A stretch of 64,000 nt of DNA from Aedes albopictus (lineage: Eukaryota; Arthropoda; Insecta; Diptera; Culicidae). This document shows, one piece after another, positions 42,890 through 52,539 of the stretch; position 1 is the stretch's first letter, and the number at the start of each line of letters is the position of its first letter. Under the pieces are notes generated by a model. The model was not told the DNA's origin. It did no database searches and saw only the letters and a list, made by a program, of their open reading frames with translations. Both the position numbers and the translations under genes were made by a program. The stretch spans positions 428,407,265 through 428,471,264 of the forward strand of contig NC_085138.1 in assembly GCF_035046485.1 (NCBI RefSeq), written 5' to 3'.

Positions 42890-43399
42890 CAGGGATAGGG
42901 TGCGACTCAAAACTCTTTGCGTGCCGCACACTCTGCTACGAGACAGCACAACAAACTAGAAGGAGACGAGTACGCGCAATCGGTTGTGTGTTACTCGCTT
43001 ACTTTGCCGCGCGCTGGAGCTCTCACGCTCTGTCGTATGCACTCTCTCGGTGCTTGTCTCCGTGCTTGGCACTTGGCTTGATACTACGCACGATTGGAAA
43101 AATTTCGAATCAAACGACCCATCACTTGTCAACCCTTGACAAGCTTAACAACTTTGCCGAAAACACAAACTCTTCAATTAATTTATTAATTGATTTTTTC
43201 TGTTTGGAGACAAGCGCAGTCCCAAGCACCGTGCATTACTCCCTGCGCCGTAGAGCTAGTGCTGCAATTGTCTCTCGCACAATTACGAAAGCTCTCACTC
43301 ATACGTCTCTTGTCTCTCGGCAAAACGGGAGACGAGCACTTGCGATTGTGTGAAGCACACGCTTTTTTCGCACCGCACGGTGCATGCCGCCAATCCCTG
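42890..43399. mobile_element. hAT-like non-autonomous element, 510 bp, exact 8-bp duplication
   Basis: Starts CAGGGATAGG and ends CCAATCCCTG, a 10-bp TIR with one mismatch (CAGGGATWGG). The 8-bp target duplication TCCAAACC is present at 42882-42889 and 43400-43407. Removing the element restores the surrounding minisatellite phrase CTCCAAACCCCCCGAAAA. CAGGG-type ends with 8-bp duplications are the hallmark of hAT transposons. The interior holds short overlapping ORFs without transposase motifs. Confidence 0.9.
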
Positions 43400-43407
43400 T
43401 CCAAACC

Positions 43408-43567
43408 CCCCGAAAACTCCTCCGTAACGCTTTCGCAAAGACTCTTAATCCCGCATAAAATGCCCTGAAACGTCCTGAAATGCCTTCAAATCCCTCTTAA
43501 AACCCCTCGGACCCCATGTAACGCATCTGAGAGGCCCCAAACCACCCCCCAACCCCCCAAAAATTCT
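43408..43567 (+). repeat. GC-rich minisatellite between two insertions
   Basis: Units CTCCGTAACGCTTTCG, CCTGAAACGTCCTGAAATGC and CCCCATGTAACGCATCTG, matching 47735-48420. It separates the hAT-like element from the 3' end of the CR1-like LINE. Confidence 0.85.
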
Positions 43568-43637
43568 ATTTATTTATTTATTTATTTCGTCAAACATACC
43601 GTAGACTACATTTTCACTTAACTATATCACTTAATAA

Positions 43638-46600
43638 CTATATTCTATTATATCTCAAAGATCTAAAATATTTTCTCAAATTTGTTCTAGACATGGTCAA
43701 ACTAATAGATGCACAGTGCTGATTATAAAGGTTCATCATTCGATTCAAAGGACCAAATTTTGCATAATCTGTTCTATGTTTGTTTGGAGCAAATATATTA
43801 CGACCTCTCAATAGTCTAGCAGGAGCATAGAAATTTATACATGATAGTAAGTTGGCGGAGTCGATGCGTTGAGATATTAAATCATTTATAAACGAAACCA
43901 TGGCAAATTCGCGACGCTCCTTCAAAGTTTGAATATCTATAAGCATGCATCTAGCTTCATATGAAGGCAGTGGAAATGTTAACCAACCTAACTTGCGTAA
44001 GGCATATAGGAGGAACTGCTTTTGTATTGATTCGATTCGATCCTCATGTGTTACCATGTAGGGAGACCATACTATGCTACAGTATTCTAGAACTGATCTT
44101 ACATAAGCGACGTACAATGTTTTTATCGTGTATGGGTCCTGAAAGTTGTAGCTAAAACGCTTAATGAAGCTTAACATATTAGTTGCTTTATGAGTGATAG
44201 CGTTATAATGATCGGTGAAAGTTAATTTAGAATCTAAGATAACACCTAAATCTCTAATTCTATTGCACTTTTCAACTTCTTGGTTTCCTAAAGATACAAT
44301 TATTGGTGGTGTACTATGTTTTCTGCTGTACGTAATTGAATTACATTTTTTCACGTTTAACTGCAGCAGGCTTTTACTACACCATTGGTCAAATATCCGT
44401 ATTTCTCTCAAAAAACATTCTCTGTCTTCTTCATTTTTTATTTCAATAAAGAGTTTCATATCATCAGCGTATATAAGGATTTTGAGATGCTTTAGAATAT
44501 ACGTGATATCATTTACAAACAATATGAAAAGCAAAGGTCCTAAATGTGAGCCTTGGGGAACTCCTGATGATACGTTGATAGGTTCTGACTTCTTCCCCTC
44601 AAATCTTACTATCTGTAATCGGTCAGTTAAGTACGATTCGATCCATTTAAGTAGTCTAGACTCGATTCCCATTTTATCAAGCTTAAAAATCAACATTGGA
44701 ATGTCAAGTCTGTCGAACGCCTTACTGAAATCGGTGTAAAGTGATTCAACATAGTTACCTCTGTCCATTGCACATAAGGTGTAATTAACAAATTCTAACA
44801 AGTTTGTTGTAGTCGACCGACCTTTGAAAAATCCATGTTGTGCATTTGTAATTCTTAGTTTGATTTGATTAAACACACATCTATTTATAATAGATTCAAA
44901 TAGTTTTGGTATGCATGAGATAATGGCAATCCCACGATAATTACGAACATCGGATTTTTTACCAGATTTGTAGATGGGTATAAGGAAAGATTTTTTCCAT
45001 CCTTTCGGAAACTTTCCAGTTTCAAGTGACATGTTGTAAAGCCAAAATAATGGAGCCGCAAATTCAGTTGCCAGGTTTTTCAGAAGAACCGGCGGAATTC
45101 CATCCGGCCCTGGACCTTTGTTCGGATCTAAATCTTTTAGACCGGTTAAAATATCTTGTAACATAATTTGATTGATTCCGATGTTGCTGGTAAAGTCAGG
45201 AAAGTGGGAGAAATATTCATAGTCGCGATCGGCATCAGAAAATGTACTATAAGTTTCTTGGAAATAGGTTGCAAAAAGATTGCAAATTTCATCGGAATTT
45301 TCTGCCATTTTATCATCTAACGACATTTTTGATGGAAAATTGCTCGACTTCAACTTAGTTTTAGCATAATTGAAGAAGTTCCTGGGACAGGATTTTATTT
45401 CATTCTCGGTTTTTCTGTTGTACTCTTCAAGAGCAGTGGATATGGCTAGATTAAGTTGATTGCAAATGCTTAAATATTTTTCAATGTTTTCTTGACTTTT
45501 GTGTCGTCGGTATACTTTGTGAGCTTTTTGTTTCCGATTTTTCAAGTTAATAATTTGCCTGTTGAACCAGACTGGATTTTTAGAACCATTATTTCGTCGT
45601 TTTCTCCTTAGTGGAACTTCCGAATTAATTATTTCCGACAAAATGCTATAAAAGGCCTCAACAGCATATTCTACATCTGGATTTCTTAAAACAGATTGCC
45701 AATTAGTTCTATTAAGTTGAAGTCTAATATTTTCATAATTGGCTTTACTATAATCATATACATCCTCATAGTCACAATTATTTGAGTTAACGTTCATATG
45801 GATAAAAACGGAATACTCGATAGCGGTATGGAACACCTCGTTTTTCCACAATGGAAAGGGAGCTTCTTCCACACAGAAGTCCTCAAGGATGTTAGTTAAT
45901 AAAAAGTCTAGATATCGATTTTGCTGATTTTTTACATGATTAATTTGGTTTAAACCTAAACAAGCAGTTTTTTCAAAAATCAACTGTAACGTTTCATTTT
46001 CACCTACAACTGGTAATAAAATACATTCATTTTCAGAATCTGATATAAAATCTACGTCACGTTGATTGAAATCGCCATAAATATGCACTTTGAATTCCGG
46101 AGGAAATTGTGAAATAATTTCTTCAGCAGCTAGGAAGAACATTTCATATGTTGATTTACAAGCTTGATCAGGTGGGAAATATACCGATGCAAAAATATGA
46201 GTTTCGCCGGCGATTTGTGTTTTAGCCCAAACTTGTTCGAATTCTTTAAACTTAGTAGAAGTAACAAGCTCTGAATTGAATTTTGAGGAAATTGCTACGA
46301 GAACACCGCCACCAGACATTCTATGGGTAAGAGTTAAATCTCGATCGTCTCTATAAACATTAAAATCATTACCAAAAACTTCTTCACTTTTAACGCTATC
46401 ATTCCAACTGGTTTCAGTACCCAAAACAACCGAGAAGGATGAACTCAAAATTTGTTTGTGAACTTCATTTACTTTTTTTGCGCTTTTCATGCGATTGAAA
46501 TTCTGGCAATAAACTAAAATTTCAATGGCACTTGTTTTTGAAGTAATTTTTGGTAATTCGTTCGTTTGTGCAATATCACTTAAAATTAATAATTTATTAC

Positions 46601-46775
46601 CAGGCGCTTCTGGGTCGTCTGCTTCTTCCTCCGTAGATTGTGTCAAATTGGGTAAACAAGAATTGCATCCTACATCCTCAGATTGCGTCGATTCAGCTAA
46701 AAAACCGGCTGCTGACAGGAGCACGACGCACAGTGGTTTTTGACGGATGGCCTTGGCGGCGGTCCGATCGTCCAA
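43638..46775 (-). CDS. CR1-like LINE ORF2: endonuclease and reverse transcriptase
   Basis: An uninterrupted 1045-codon frame that nicks target DNA and reverse-transcribes the element RNA. Residues 1-80 are a linker without known motifs. The apurinic-type endonuclease spans about 84-325: YCQNFNRMKS, LGTETSW (Glu121), YGDFNQRDVDF (Asp235, Asn237), RYLDFLLTN and FHTAIEYSV (His316). The RT spans about 550-800: GPGPDGIPPVLL, HGFFKGRSTTTNLL, motif A TDFSKAFDRLD (Asp682), motif B SSGVPQGSHLGPLLF and motif C YADDMKLF (769-776). The C-terminal domain with RDLGVILDSKL and VLEYCSIVWSP follows. All catalytic residues are present and length fits the clade. The first codon is TTG directly after TAA (46776-46778), and the first in-frame ATG is codon 96, inside the endonuclease. 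It lies in the -1 frame relative to ORF1 and overlaps it by 79 bases, so translation probably depends on ORF1. Confidence 0.93.
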   Translation of the reverse strand: MDDRTAAKAIRQKPLCVVLLSAAGFLAESTQSEDVGCNSCLPNLTQSTEEEADDPEAPGNKLLILSDIAQTNELPKITSKTSAIEILVYCQNFNRMKSAKKVNEVHKQILSSSFSVVLGTETSWNDSVKSEEVFGNDFNVYRDDRDLTLTHRMSGGGVLVAISSKFNSELVTSTKFKEFEQVWAKTQIAGETHIFASVYFPPDQACKSTYEMFFLAAEEIISQFPPEFKVHIYGDFNQRDVDFISDSENECILLPVVGENETLQLIFEKTACLGLNQINHVKNQQNRYLDFLLTNILEDFCVEEAPFPLWKNEVFHTAIEYSVFIHMNVNSNNCDYEDVYDYSKANYENIRLQLNRTNWQSVLRNPDVEYAVEAFYSILSEIINSEVPLRRKRRNNGSKNPVWFNRQIINLKNRKQKAHKVYRRHKSQENIEKYLSICNQLNLAISTALEEYNRKTENEIKSCPRNFFNYAKTKLKSSNFPSKMSLDDKMAENSDEICNLFATYFQETYSTFSDADRDYEYFSHFPDFTSNIGINQIMLQDILTGLKDLDPNKGPGPDGIPPVLLKNLATEFAAPLFWLYNMSLETGKFPKGWKKSFLIPIYKSGKKSDVRNYRGIAIISCIPKLFESIINRCVFNQIKLRITNAQHGFFKGRSTTTNLLEFVNYTLCAMDRGNYVESLYTDFSKAFDRLDIPMLIFKLDKMGIESRLLKWIESYLTDRLQIVRFEGKKSEPINVSSGVPQGSHLGPLLFILFVNDITYILKHLKILIYADDMKLFIEIKNEEDRECFLREIRIFDQWCSKSLLQLNVKKCNSITYSRKHSTPPIIVSLGNQEVEKCNRIRDLGVILDSKLTFTDHYNAITHKATNMLSFIKRFSYNFQDPYTIKTLYVAYVRSVLEYCSIVWSPYMVTHEDRIESIQKQFLLYALRKLGWLTFPLPSYEARCMLIDIQTLKERREFAMVSFINDLISQRIDSANLLSCINFYAPARLLRGRNIFAPNKHRTDYAKFGPLNRMMNLYNQHCASISLTMSRTNLRKYFRSLRYNRI

Positions 46776-47728
46776 TTACAAGATGATTCACGGATTCGTT
46801 GTACAATATCCCGATCAGCTGGGTAGGGGTTCAATGTTTCGCCACGCTGAAATTGGATGCCCCTCTGGTTTCTATCGTAAGCCGGGGTTCGAGTTTCTCC
46901 ACTTTGATATTGTACGGGCCTTCTAGAGTGCATTGCATCGCGAGCCGAACAACACGGTGGTTTGGAAAACCTCTGCTTTGCTTCCGCCAGAAGAATTCTA
47001 TCTGGTGGCAGCAAATTCGCGTTCCGATGTCTGTCGTTGTTTCGGATGGCAGGTACGGAGCGATTTTGATTTTGTGCATTACGTATATTGTTATGGCTTG
47101 TTCGCTTTTTACGCTTCCTGGCCTTGTCAGCTTGCTTTTGCTGATTTAGACGATTCGACTGACGCTTGTCGTAGTCGGTCCAATCAGCTTTCCATATATT
47201 TTTTGAACCAAGTAAGCGCCAGCCGGACTTGTCTTCTTTGACGGTATTTGATGAGTAACCGGACTTGTCGTGTGTAACTGCATTTAATTCAGCGTGTAGA
47301 CTGGTGGATTGATTGAGAGAGGAGTTCAAAGTTTCAATGTCAGCGCTTGTTGTAGGCATCATGTTCGCCGATATTGTTTTCAACTCGCTTAAAATATCGA
47401 GTTCAAGCATCGGGTTACTCCGCATAGGCTCCAAAGAAGTGATGTCCAAGGTCAAAGACGACAACTCTCTTATATCTTTGCTCAGAGTCTTGACCTCATC
47501 AGATAAACTTGATGCCATCAATTTAACAGCCGTAGATATGTTTAATTTTGACGATTCAAGCGCATTATCAAATAGTGCGGTAATATGGCTCTTTACGGCT
47601 TTAACGTTACCAGTAAAACAGCTACTTTTTGCCGTCGCAAGCTGATTTTTTACATCGGTCAGTAGCAGTTCCAGGCGATCAATGGCTTCATCGATTACGC
47701 CCATATTACTTTGTTGTTGTTCCTTCAT
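46697..47728 (-). CDS. CR1-like LINE ORF1
   Basis: A 343-residue ORF from the ATG at 47728. The frame continues 12 codons upstream to another ATG (47764), but those codons are minisatellite sequence, so I take 47728 as the element's own start. The N-terminal half is rich in leucine and charged residues with heptad-like spacing (AIDRLELLLTDVKNQL), consistent with a coiled coil. The middle has GWRLLGSKNIWKADWTDYD (about 169-187), a stretch typical of ORF1 in mosquito CR1 elements, followed by a basic cluster KARKRKKR. The C-terminus has scattered cysteines (CCSAR, HCASCSC) but no CCHC knuckle. It probably binds element RNA. It ends GTT TTT TAG, on a run of six T's where a -1 shift would enter ORF2. 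Confidence 0.82.
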   Translation of the reverse strand: MKEQQQSNMGVIDEAIDRLELLLTDVKNQLATAKSSCFTGNVKAVKSHITALFDNALESSKLNISTAVKLMASSLSDEVKTLSKDIRELSSLTLDITSLEPMRSNPMLELDILSELKTISANMMPTTSADIETLNSSLNQSTSLHAELNAVTHDKSGYSSNTVKEDKSGWRLLGSKNIWKADWTDYDKRQSNRLNQQKQADKARKRKKRTSHNNIRNAQNQNRSVPAIRNNDRHRNANLLPPDRILLAEAKQRFSKPPCCSARDAMHSRRPVQYQSGETRTPAYDRNQRGIQFQRGETLNPYPADRDIVQRIRESSCNWTIGPPPRPSVKNHCASCSCQQPVF

Positions 47729-48560
47729 AACGCTTTCGTAACGCCTCTTAGTTCCGTAGAACATGCTCTGAAACGTCCTGAAATGCCTTCAAAATCCCCC
47801 TTTAATCCCCTCGGACCCCAGGTAACGCACCTGCGAGACCCCAAACCCCCCGAAAATTTCTCCGTAACGCTTTCGTAACGCCTCTTAATCACGCCGAAAA
47901 TGGTCTGAAACGCCCTGAAATGCCTTCAAAATCCCCCTCAAATCCCATCTGACCCCATGTAACGCACCTGAGAGGTTCCGAACCCCACAAAAACTTCTCG
48001 TAACGCTTAAGTAACGTCTCTGCATCCCGCCGAAAATGCTCTGAAACGTCTTGAAATGCTTCCAAAATCCCCCTTAAACCACCTCGGACCCCATGTAACC
48101 CACCTGTGAAGCTCCGAACACCCCGAAAACTACTCCGTAACGCTTCTCTAACGCCTCTGAATCACTCCGAAAAATGGTCTGAAACATCCTGAAATGCCTC
48201 TTAAAATCCTCCTCAACTAAAACCCCTACAAACGCCTATGTAACGTCTCAGAAAACAGCCTAAAATGCTCTGAGACTTCCTGGAATGACTCCGAAAACAC
48301 CTTTAAGACCCATTCGGACCTCATATAACGCACATGAGACCTTCGGAAACACCCAAAAACGAACCTGTAACCTTCCTTTGTTCTCCTCTGTAAACACCCC
48401 TTGGCTGCCATTGCAATAGTTCTCGTCATTATTAAATATTCTTATGCACAATATTGGTTCTGAGTAGCTCTCCCTCTTTTTATGCAGGGCATAAAAAGAG
48501 GTGCATAAATTAAAAGTTCATAAAAATAACATGCATAAAAAGAGGCTTTAGTGTATTCAC
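47729..48560 (+). repeat. GC-rich minisatellite block, right part
   Basis: Units of roughly 100-110 bp built from CTCCGTAACGCTTTCGTAAC, CCTGAAACGCCCTGAAATGC, CCCCATGTAACGCACCTGAG and CCGAACCCCCCGAAAA recur at least four times with divergence. The block closes with ATGCATAAAAAGAGG and CTTTAGTGTATTCAC at 48529-48560, similar to edges at 12806 and 14372. Confidence 0.82.
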
Positions 48561-48639
48561 AATTTCACGGAGTGTTCACGGTGCGGCTTTGGATTCATTT
48601 TGGCTTTCTATTCCACAGAATCATTTTTTGTTCTGTGTT

Positions 48640-48715
48640 CTGTGACTTAGTTGGTTAAAGCGCCGGTCTAGCGAATACGGGGTCGTGGGTTCAAATCCCT
48701 CCAGAACGTGATTTT
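48640..48715 (+). tRNA. tRNA-like sequence, probably a pseudo-tRNA or SINE head
   Basis: TGTTCTG (5') can pair with CAGAACG (3') as a 7-bp acceptor-like stem. A-box-like TTAGTTGGTTAAAGCGCC and B-box-like GGGTTCAAATCCC are at the right spacing, and a T6 run that could stop RNA polymerase III follows at once. The anticodon stem around CTAGCGA does not pair properly and the T stem has a mismatch, so a working tRNA is unlikely. By position the anticodon would be AGC. Confidence 0.4.
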
Positions 48716-49400
48716 TTCAGCTAATTTGTCAATTAGTAACATTTCGTGCTTTCTTATTACAATTGTTTCCAGTATATTTCAGTCATACCAGCAAATCTGC
48801 TAAAATGCCGGTAAAATGAGCATAATGTGTCATTAGAAGTGATACATTGTATCAGTAAAAAATAAATAAAACACCATAAACAAACAAGTTTACTCCATAA
48901 AATAATTAAAAAAAACATAAATAATGAACATTTGCTCCAAAATTATATGAACCATATTTCCTCCATAAAAAAATTAAATTGTATCATAAATATCATCAAA
49001 TTGCATCATAAACAAATTGTATATTTCACCACAAAGAATGTGCAATCTACAAGAATTAATTAAACTTTGCATCATTGGCAGTATTGCAACGTGCAACGGC
49101 TAATAGCACTGGAAAATGTAAATGCATGTTAATGTGAGGAAGTTAAATTGCAATATTCTGCTTATTCTGCTTCTTCTGCCATTCTAAAAAGAATTTAATG
49201 AAAAGAACCTCAGTTGTTATCAGGATACTTTATTTGATTTATAATAAGCCAAAACATGGATTATTTCTTATTTATTGTGTAGTGAGGGAAGTAAGTGAAA
49301 TTATATAAATTATTTTTTATAGTGCATTTTCATTTATCTATGGATGCATTAAATAGGCTGCCGGGCAAAAACTGTTCCCATGTCATGCAAGATTGCCTAC
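48716..49400. other. AT-rich unassigned interval
   Basis: Very AT-rich, with AAATAAACAAACA and CATAAATAA words and no gene, TIR or unit structure that I can define. Confidence 0.45.
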
Positions 49401-49404
49401 TTCT

Positions 49405-49692
49405 CATTCCCTCCTCATCATTCACTCTTCACGGTACACTCTTCATTCCTCACTTCTCATTTCCACTTCAAATTCCTCATTTCATCACACTCCTCACACT
49501 TCACGTTTCACTGCCACTGCTTACTCTTCACTCCTCACTGCTCACTTTTCTCTGTTTCACACTTCTCATTGTTCCGTCCTCATTCTGTATTGTTCACTCC
49601 CCACTCCACACTACTTACTTTCCACTCCTTTCTTTTCACTTTCACTCACTACTCACTCCTTACTCTTCACTACTCACTCTTCATTGCTATTC
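49405..49692 (+). repeat. Degenerate CACTCTTCACTCCT minisatellite
   Basis: Pyrimidine-rich, C/T-dominated diverged units such as CACTCCTCACTGCTCACTT and TTCACTACTCACTC. Overlapping open frames in all three forward phases (49295-49753) are produced by the lack of purine-containing stop codons, not by selection. Confidence 0.85.
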
Positions 49693-49739
49693 ATTAGGCC
49701 GTCCCTTATTTTGCAAAAATTGGACATGTTATAAGTTCG

Positions 49740-50470
49740 TTAGTGGAAAATGATCGTTTCAGCTAAGAAATGATCGTGTCAAAATTTGAAGTCCGTATCT
49801 CAAGGCTAAGTGGTCCCTCAGGGGACCTAAAGTTGTCAAAAATGGTATGGGACCAAAAAACATGAAATTTTTATCGACATAAAAACATGCTATTCTACTA
49901 AAACTGGTGATTTTAGAACCCTAAAGGGCTGAAAATGTGCTTAGAATTGCGATATCTCCACTCATTTTGGAGTTATTGAACAAAATAGGATAGGTTTCCT
50001 TCAAAATCTAAAAAATGGTCAAAATTGCTGATTTTTCAACATGGGCTACTGGCAAATTTGAAGGCTAGAAGTCAGCTCTCCACAGATTTATTTTGAATTG
50101 AAATTATATTACATTCAACATAGATCCGCAATCACTATTACTCTCAGTGTATTTTTTTTCTAAAACTCCATTAACTACCCGCAAACATCTTCGAAAACAT
50201 CATTTCAATTCAACAAACAGTTTTCGAGTTATATTTTTTAAAGAAGATAATAAGGAATTTTCATACGCCCTTTTCAAAAGTTAATGTGAGGATAAATGGA
50301 GTAAAAGATTCAGGAAATCCTGCGCAACAACATCTCATTCAAATTAAAAATATGGAGTCAAAAATGGCATTTTTTCGTGATTTTGGGCTGGAAACGCTCT
50401 TTTATCATTATTTTAAGGCCAAGGGCTGAAAATTTCTATAATAGCTAATATAATCAATCAATCAATTATT
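49740..50470 (+). repeat. Dispersed AT-rich repeat, second copy of the 5.9-6.3 kb family
   Basis: 50070-50390 matches 5905-6260 in order and orientation (GTCAGCTCTCCACAG, ATAGATCCGCAATCACTAT, CAGTTTTCGAGTTATA, ACATCTCATTCAAATT, GTGATTTTGGGCTGG). It ends near a SINE-tail-like AAGGGCTGAAAATTTC and AATCAATCAATCAATTA at 50426-50466. Confidence 0.7.
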
Positions 50471-52140
50471 TCAACAGCCCCTTAGCCATCATAAAGGTCA
50501 TTCAAGTCGGCCAGTAATATTTTATTAACTTTCCCGTTGTAAATATCAGGTTACTAAAAAAAGCAAAAATGGAGAAATATCTTTCGGTAATATTTAATAG
50601 TTTGAGAACTTCTGCTAATTCACATTTTGTTGATTCTATTTTGTTCAACAATTCGCAAAGATTCACCAAAAAAAATCTATTTGTCGACTTGGTCGAGGAC
50701 TTCGCAGAAATTGAAAAGGCTGCCACAAACAGATCTTCTTAGAGCAAATATTATAGAAATAATCCCAGTCAACCGTGAAGCCAGAAATCACGCTGCTTAT
50801 ATTTCATGCGGGTGTTTTTGCCACACGAATTAACCCACCAACTCATGCATTTCCATCGACCATTTCTTGTGTGGTGGCCGCACCTTCTTATCGACATCCG
50901 ACGCGAAACAGCAATTATCACCGCCCAAGCGCACTAAACATGGAAATAATTACTCCTGTATAATCTAAACACCCCCTCCCCTCTATAGAAAACGATCTGG
51001 CCCCACACCGAACGAATCGAACTCTTCAGCGACTCAGGGTTTTAGTGGCTGTGGTCTGTGTTTGAAAGGCGCCCACTCCCTCCGCGGCCTTATCGCTTCC
51101 GCTTTACAAGTCGCCTACAGATTTCTTCACTCCAGCAGAGCCACCGATTCTGCGAAAACAATAGCCGTTGATGTAAAAATAATTAACTATTATATCCTGA
51201 AAATGGTGATTAATTTATCCACAAATTGAATCCAATCACGCAAGTAATCAATTATTTTTCCTTTTTATTGGTGGAGGGATCGGGTGATGATTTTTTTTCC
51301 GTTTCATTACGTCGTCGTCGTCCTGGGTGGTCTCTTCTGTGGCGGCGGTGTTGTTTGTCGTTCCATGCTGCCAGTTGGTCAACCACCAACCAGCACAACA
51401 CACACGGAAGGGTGTCGTTTTCAACCCTTTTTCTTCGGCTAACTGTGTAGAAGAAGGGTAGCATGTTGCAGCTCAGCAGTCAGTGCTGCATTCTCTGACC
51501 TGTTCGAGGGGGGTGGAGCTAGACACATGACTACAGTAGGAAGCAAAGTGCCTTATTGTTAAGCATTTAACGATGCTCATAAAACAGTAAGCACACTACA
51601 TGTATGACTTTTAATGGCTTCAATGCATACGATTTGCCACTAAAATTTGAAATGGTTTGATTTGATTTGTTTTACTTCTATGGGCAATGAGTATGAATCA
51701 TTTAAACGTAAAGGCGCTTTACGGGCTTTGAAATGAAATGCACGGTAAATTTATTCTTGCATTTTAATTACTCGGCCTTTATGTTTTCGTATTAATTTTG
51801 CTTTTCTTGTCTCCAAATAAGTTAAATCATTGTACAACCATGGTTCCGTCCAACTTATTTGGAACACTTATTGATCACGAACGATAGACGAAGATACTAA
51901 GAGGTCGTGGAGAACCTTGTCGATAATAAGAGCCGTGAAATACAAAGACGCCTAATGAGGCAATCACGCAATCAGGAAGTCGTGCCTCTGCTCACCATAT
52001 GGAGCATAACTTTTATGACCAAAATATTAACTACAGATAAAATAGACATTATTTTGCATAAAAAATCAAAACTTGCCAGTTTATAGAGCATTAGGCAACT
52101 AAAATTTTGTATTTTTTTGCAGAAGATACTAGGGATTTCC
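50471..52140. other. Unassigned interval of mixed composition
   Basis: About 1.7 kb with no defensible gene. The ORF pair at 51226-51464 is overlapping and antisense, without a known domain. There are CG-richer patches (51100-51480) but no element ends. Confidence 0.35.
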
Positions 52141-52197
52141 AATTTCCATTCTATTCCATTCTATTCCAATTCCAATTTCCATTTCCATTCCATTAGC
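52141..52197. repeat. (TTCCA)n microsatellite
   Basis: Imperfect TTCCA/CCATT pentamers, for example CCATTCTATTCCATTC. Confidence 0.85.
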
Positions 52198-52349
52198 TTC
52201 TCTTATCCAGTTATTACAGCTCTTCATGTTTCACTATAGATTCACCCTTATTATACGAGACTTCCGTTCAAATCCAGGGTGAGTATAGCTTGGACTACAT
52301 TTGAAATGCTTAACATTATTTCACTTGTCATCATTCGAATAAAACAAAA

Positions 52350-52382
52350 CACCTAGCGATGGTGCATTTCTCGTGCCTTTGA
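52350..52382 (-). repeat. Relic right end of the hairpin/satellite family
   Basis: ACACCTAGCGATGGTGC and TTTCTCGTGCCTTTG correspond, inverted, to the right end at 19489-19518 (GCACGAGAAAGGC, CACCGCTAGGTGG). The rest of the element is absent. Confidence 0.65.
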
Positions 52383-52539
52383 AAACCCTATTTCAACTCA
52401 AGTGACATTTTGATGAATATCGCACTTTTATCTGTTTGACAAAAATGCTTTTTATGTCACAAACAATATCGCGCAACTTGCTTTTGCGTTGTTTGTTTTC
52501 TAAATCATCGTCCCAAGAACTTGAAACTTAGAAACGACG

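Larger units (their letters stand above)
43568..47728 (-). mobile_element. CR1-like LINE (T1/Q style), nearly complete
   Basis: The 3' end on the minus strand is a TAAA tetramer run (43568-43588), a tail typical of CR1-clade elements. ORF2 and ORF1 follow upstream. Minisatellite DNA resumes on the 5' side right at the ATG of ORF1 (47728), so there is no 5' UTR. The element is therefore probably slightly 5'-truncated. The host repeat phrase AAAATTTCTCCGTAACGC is split between the two flanks, which locates the insertion precisely. Confidence 0.9.

Noticed and set aside
49295..49753. Histidine/serine/leucine-rich ORFs of 105-152 codons
   Set aside because: Pyrimidine-rich minisatellite with few stop codons in any forward frame.
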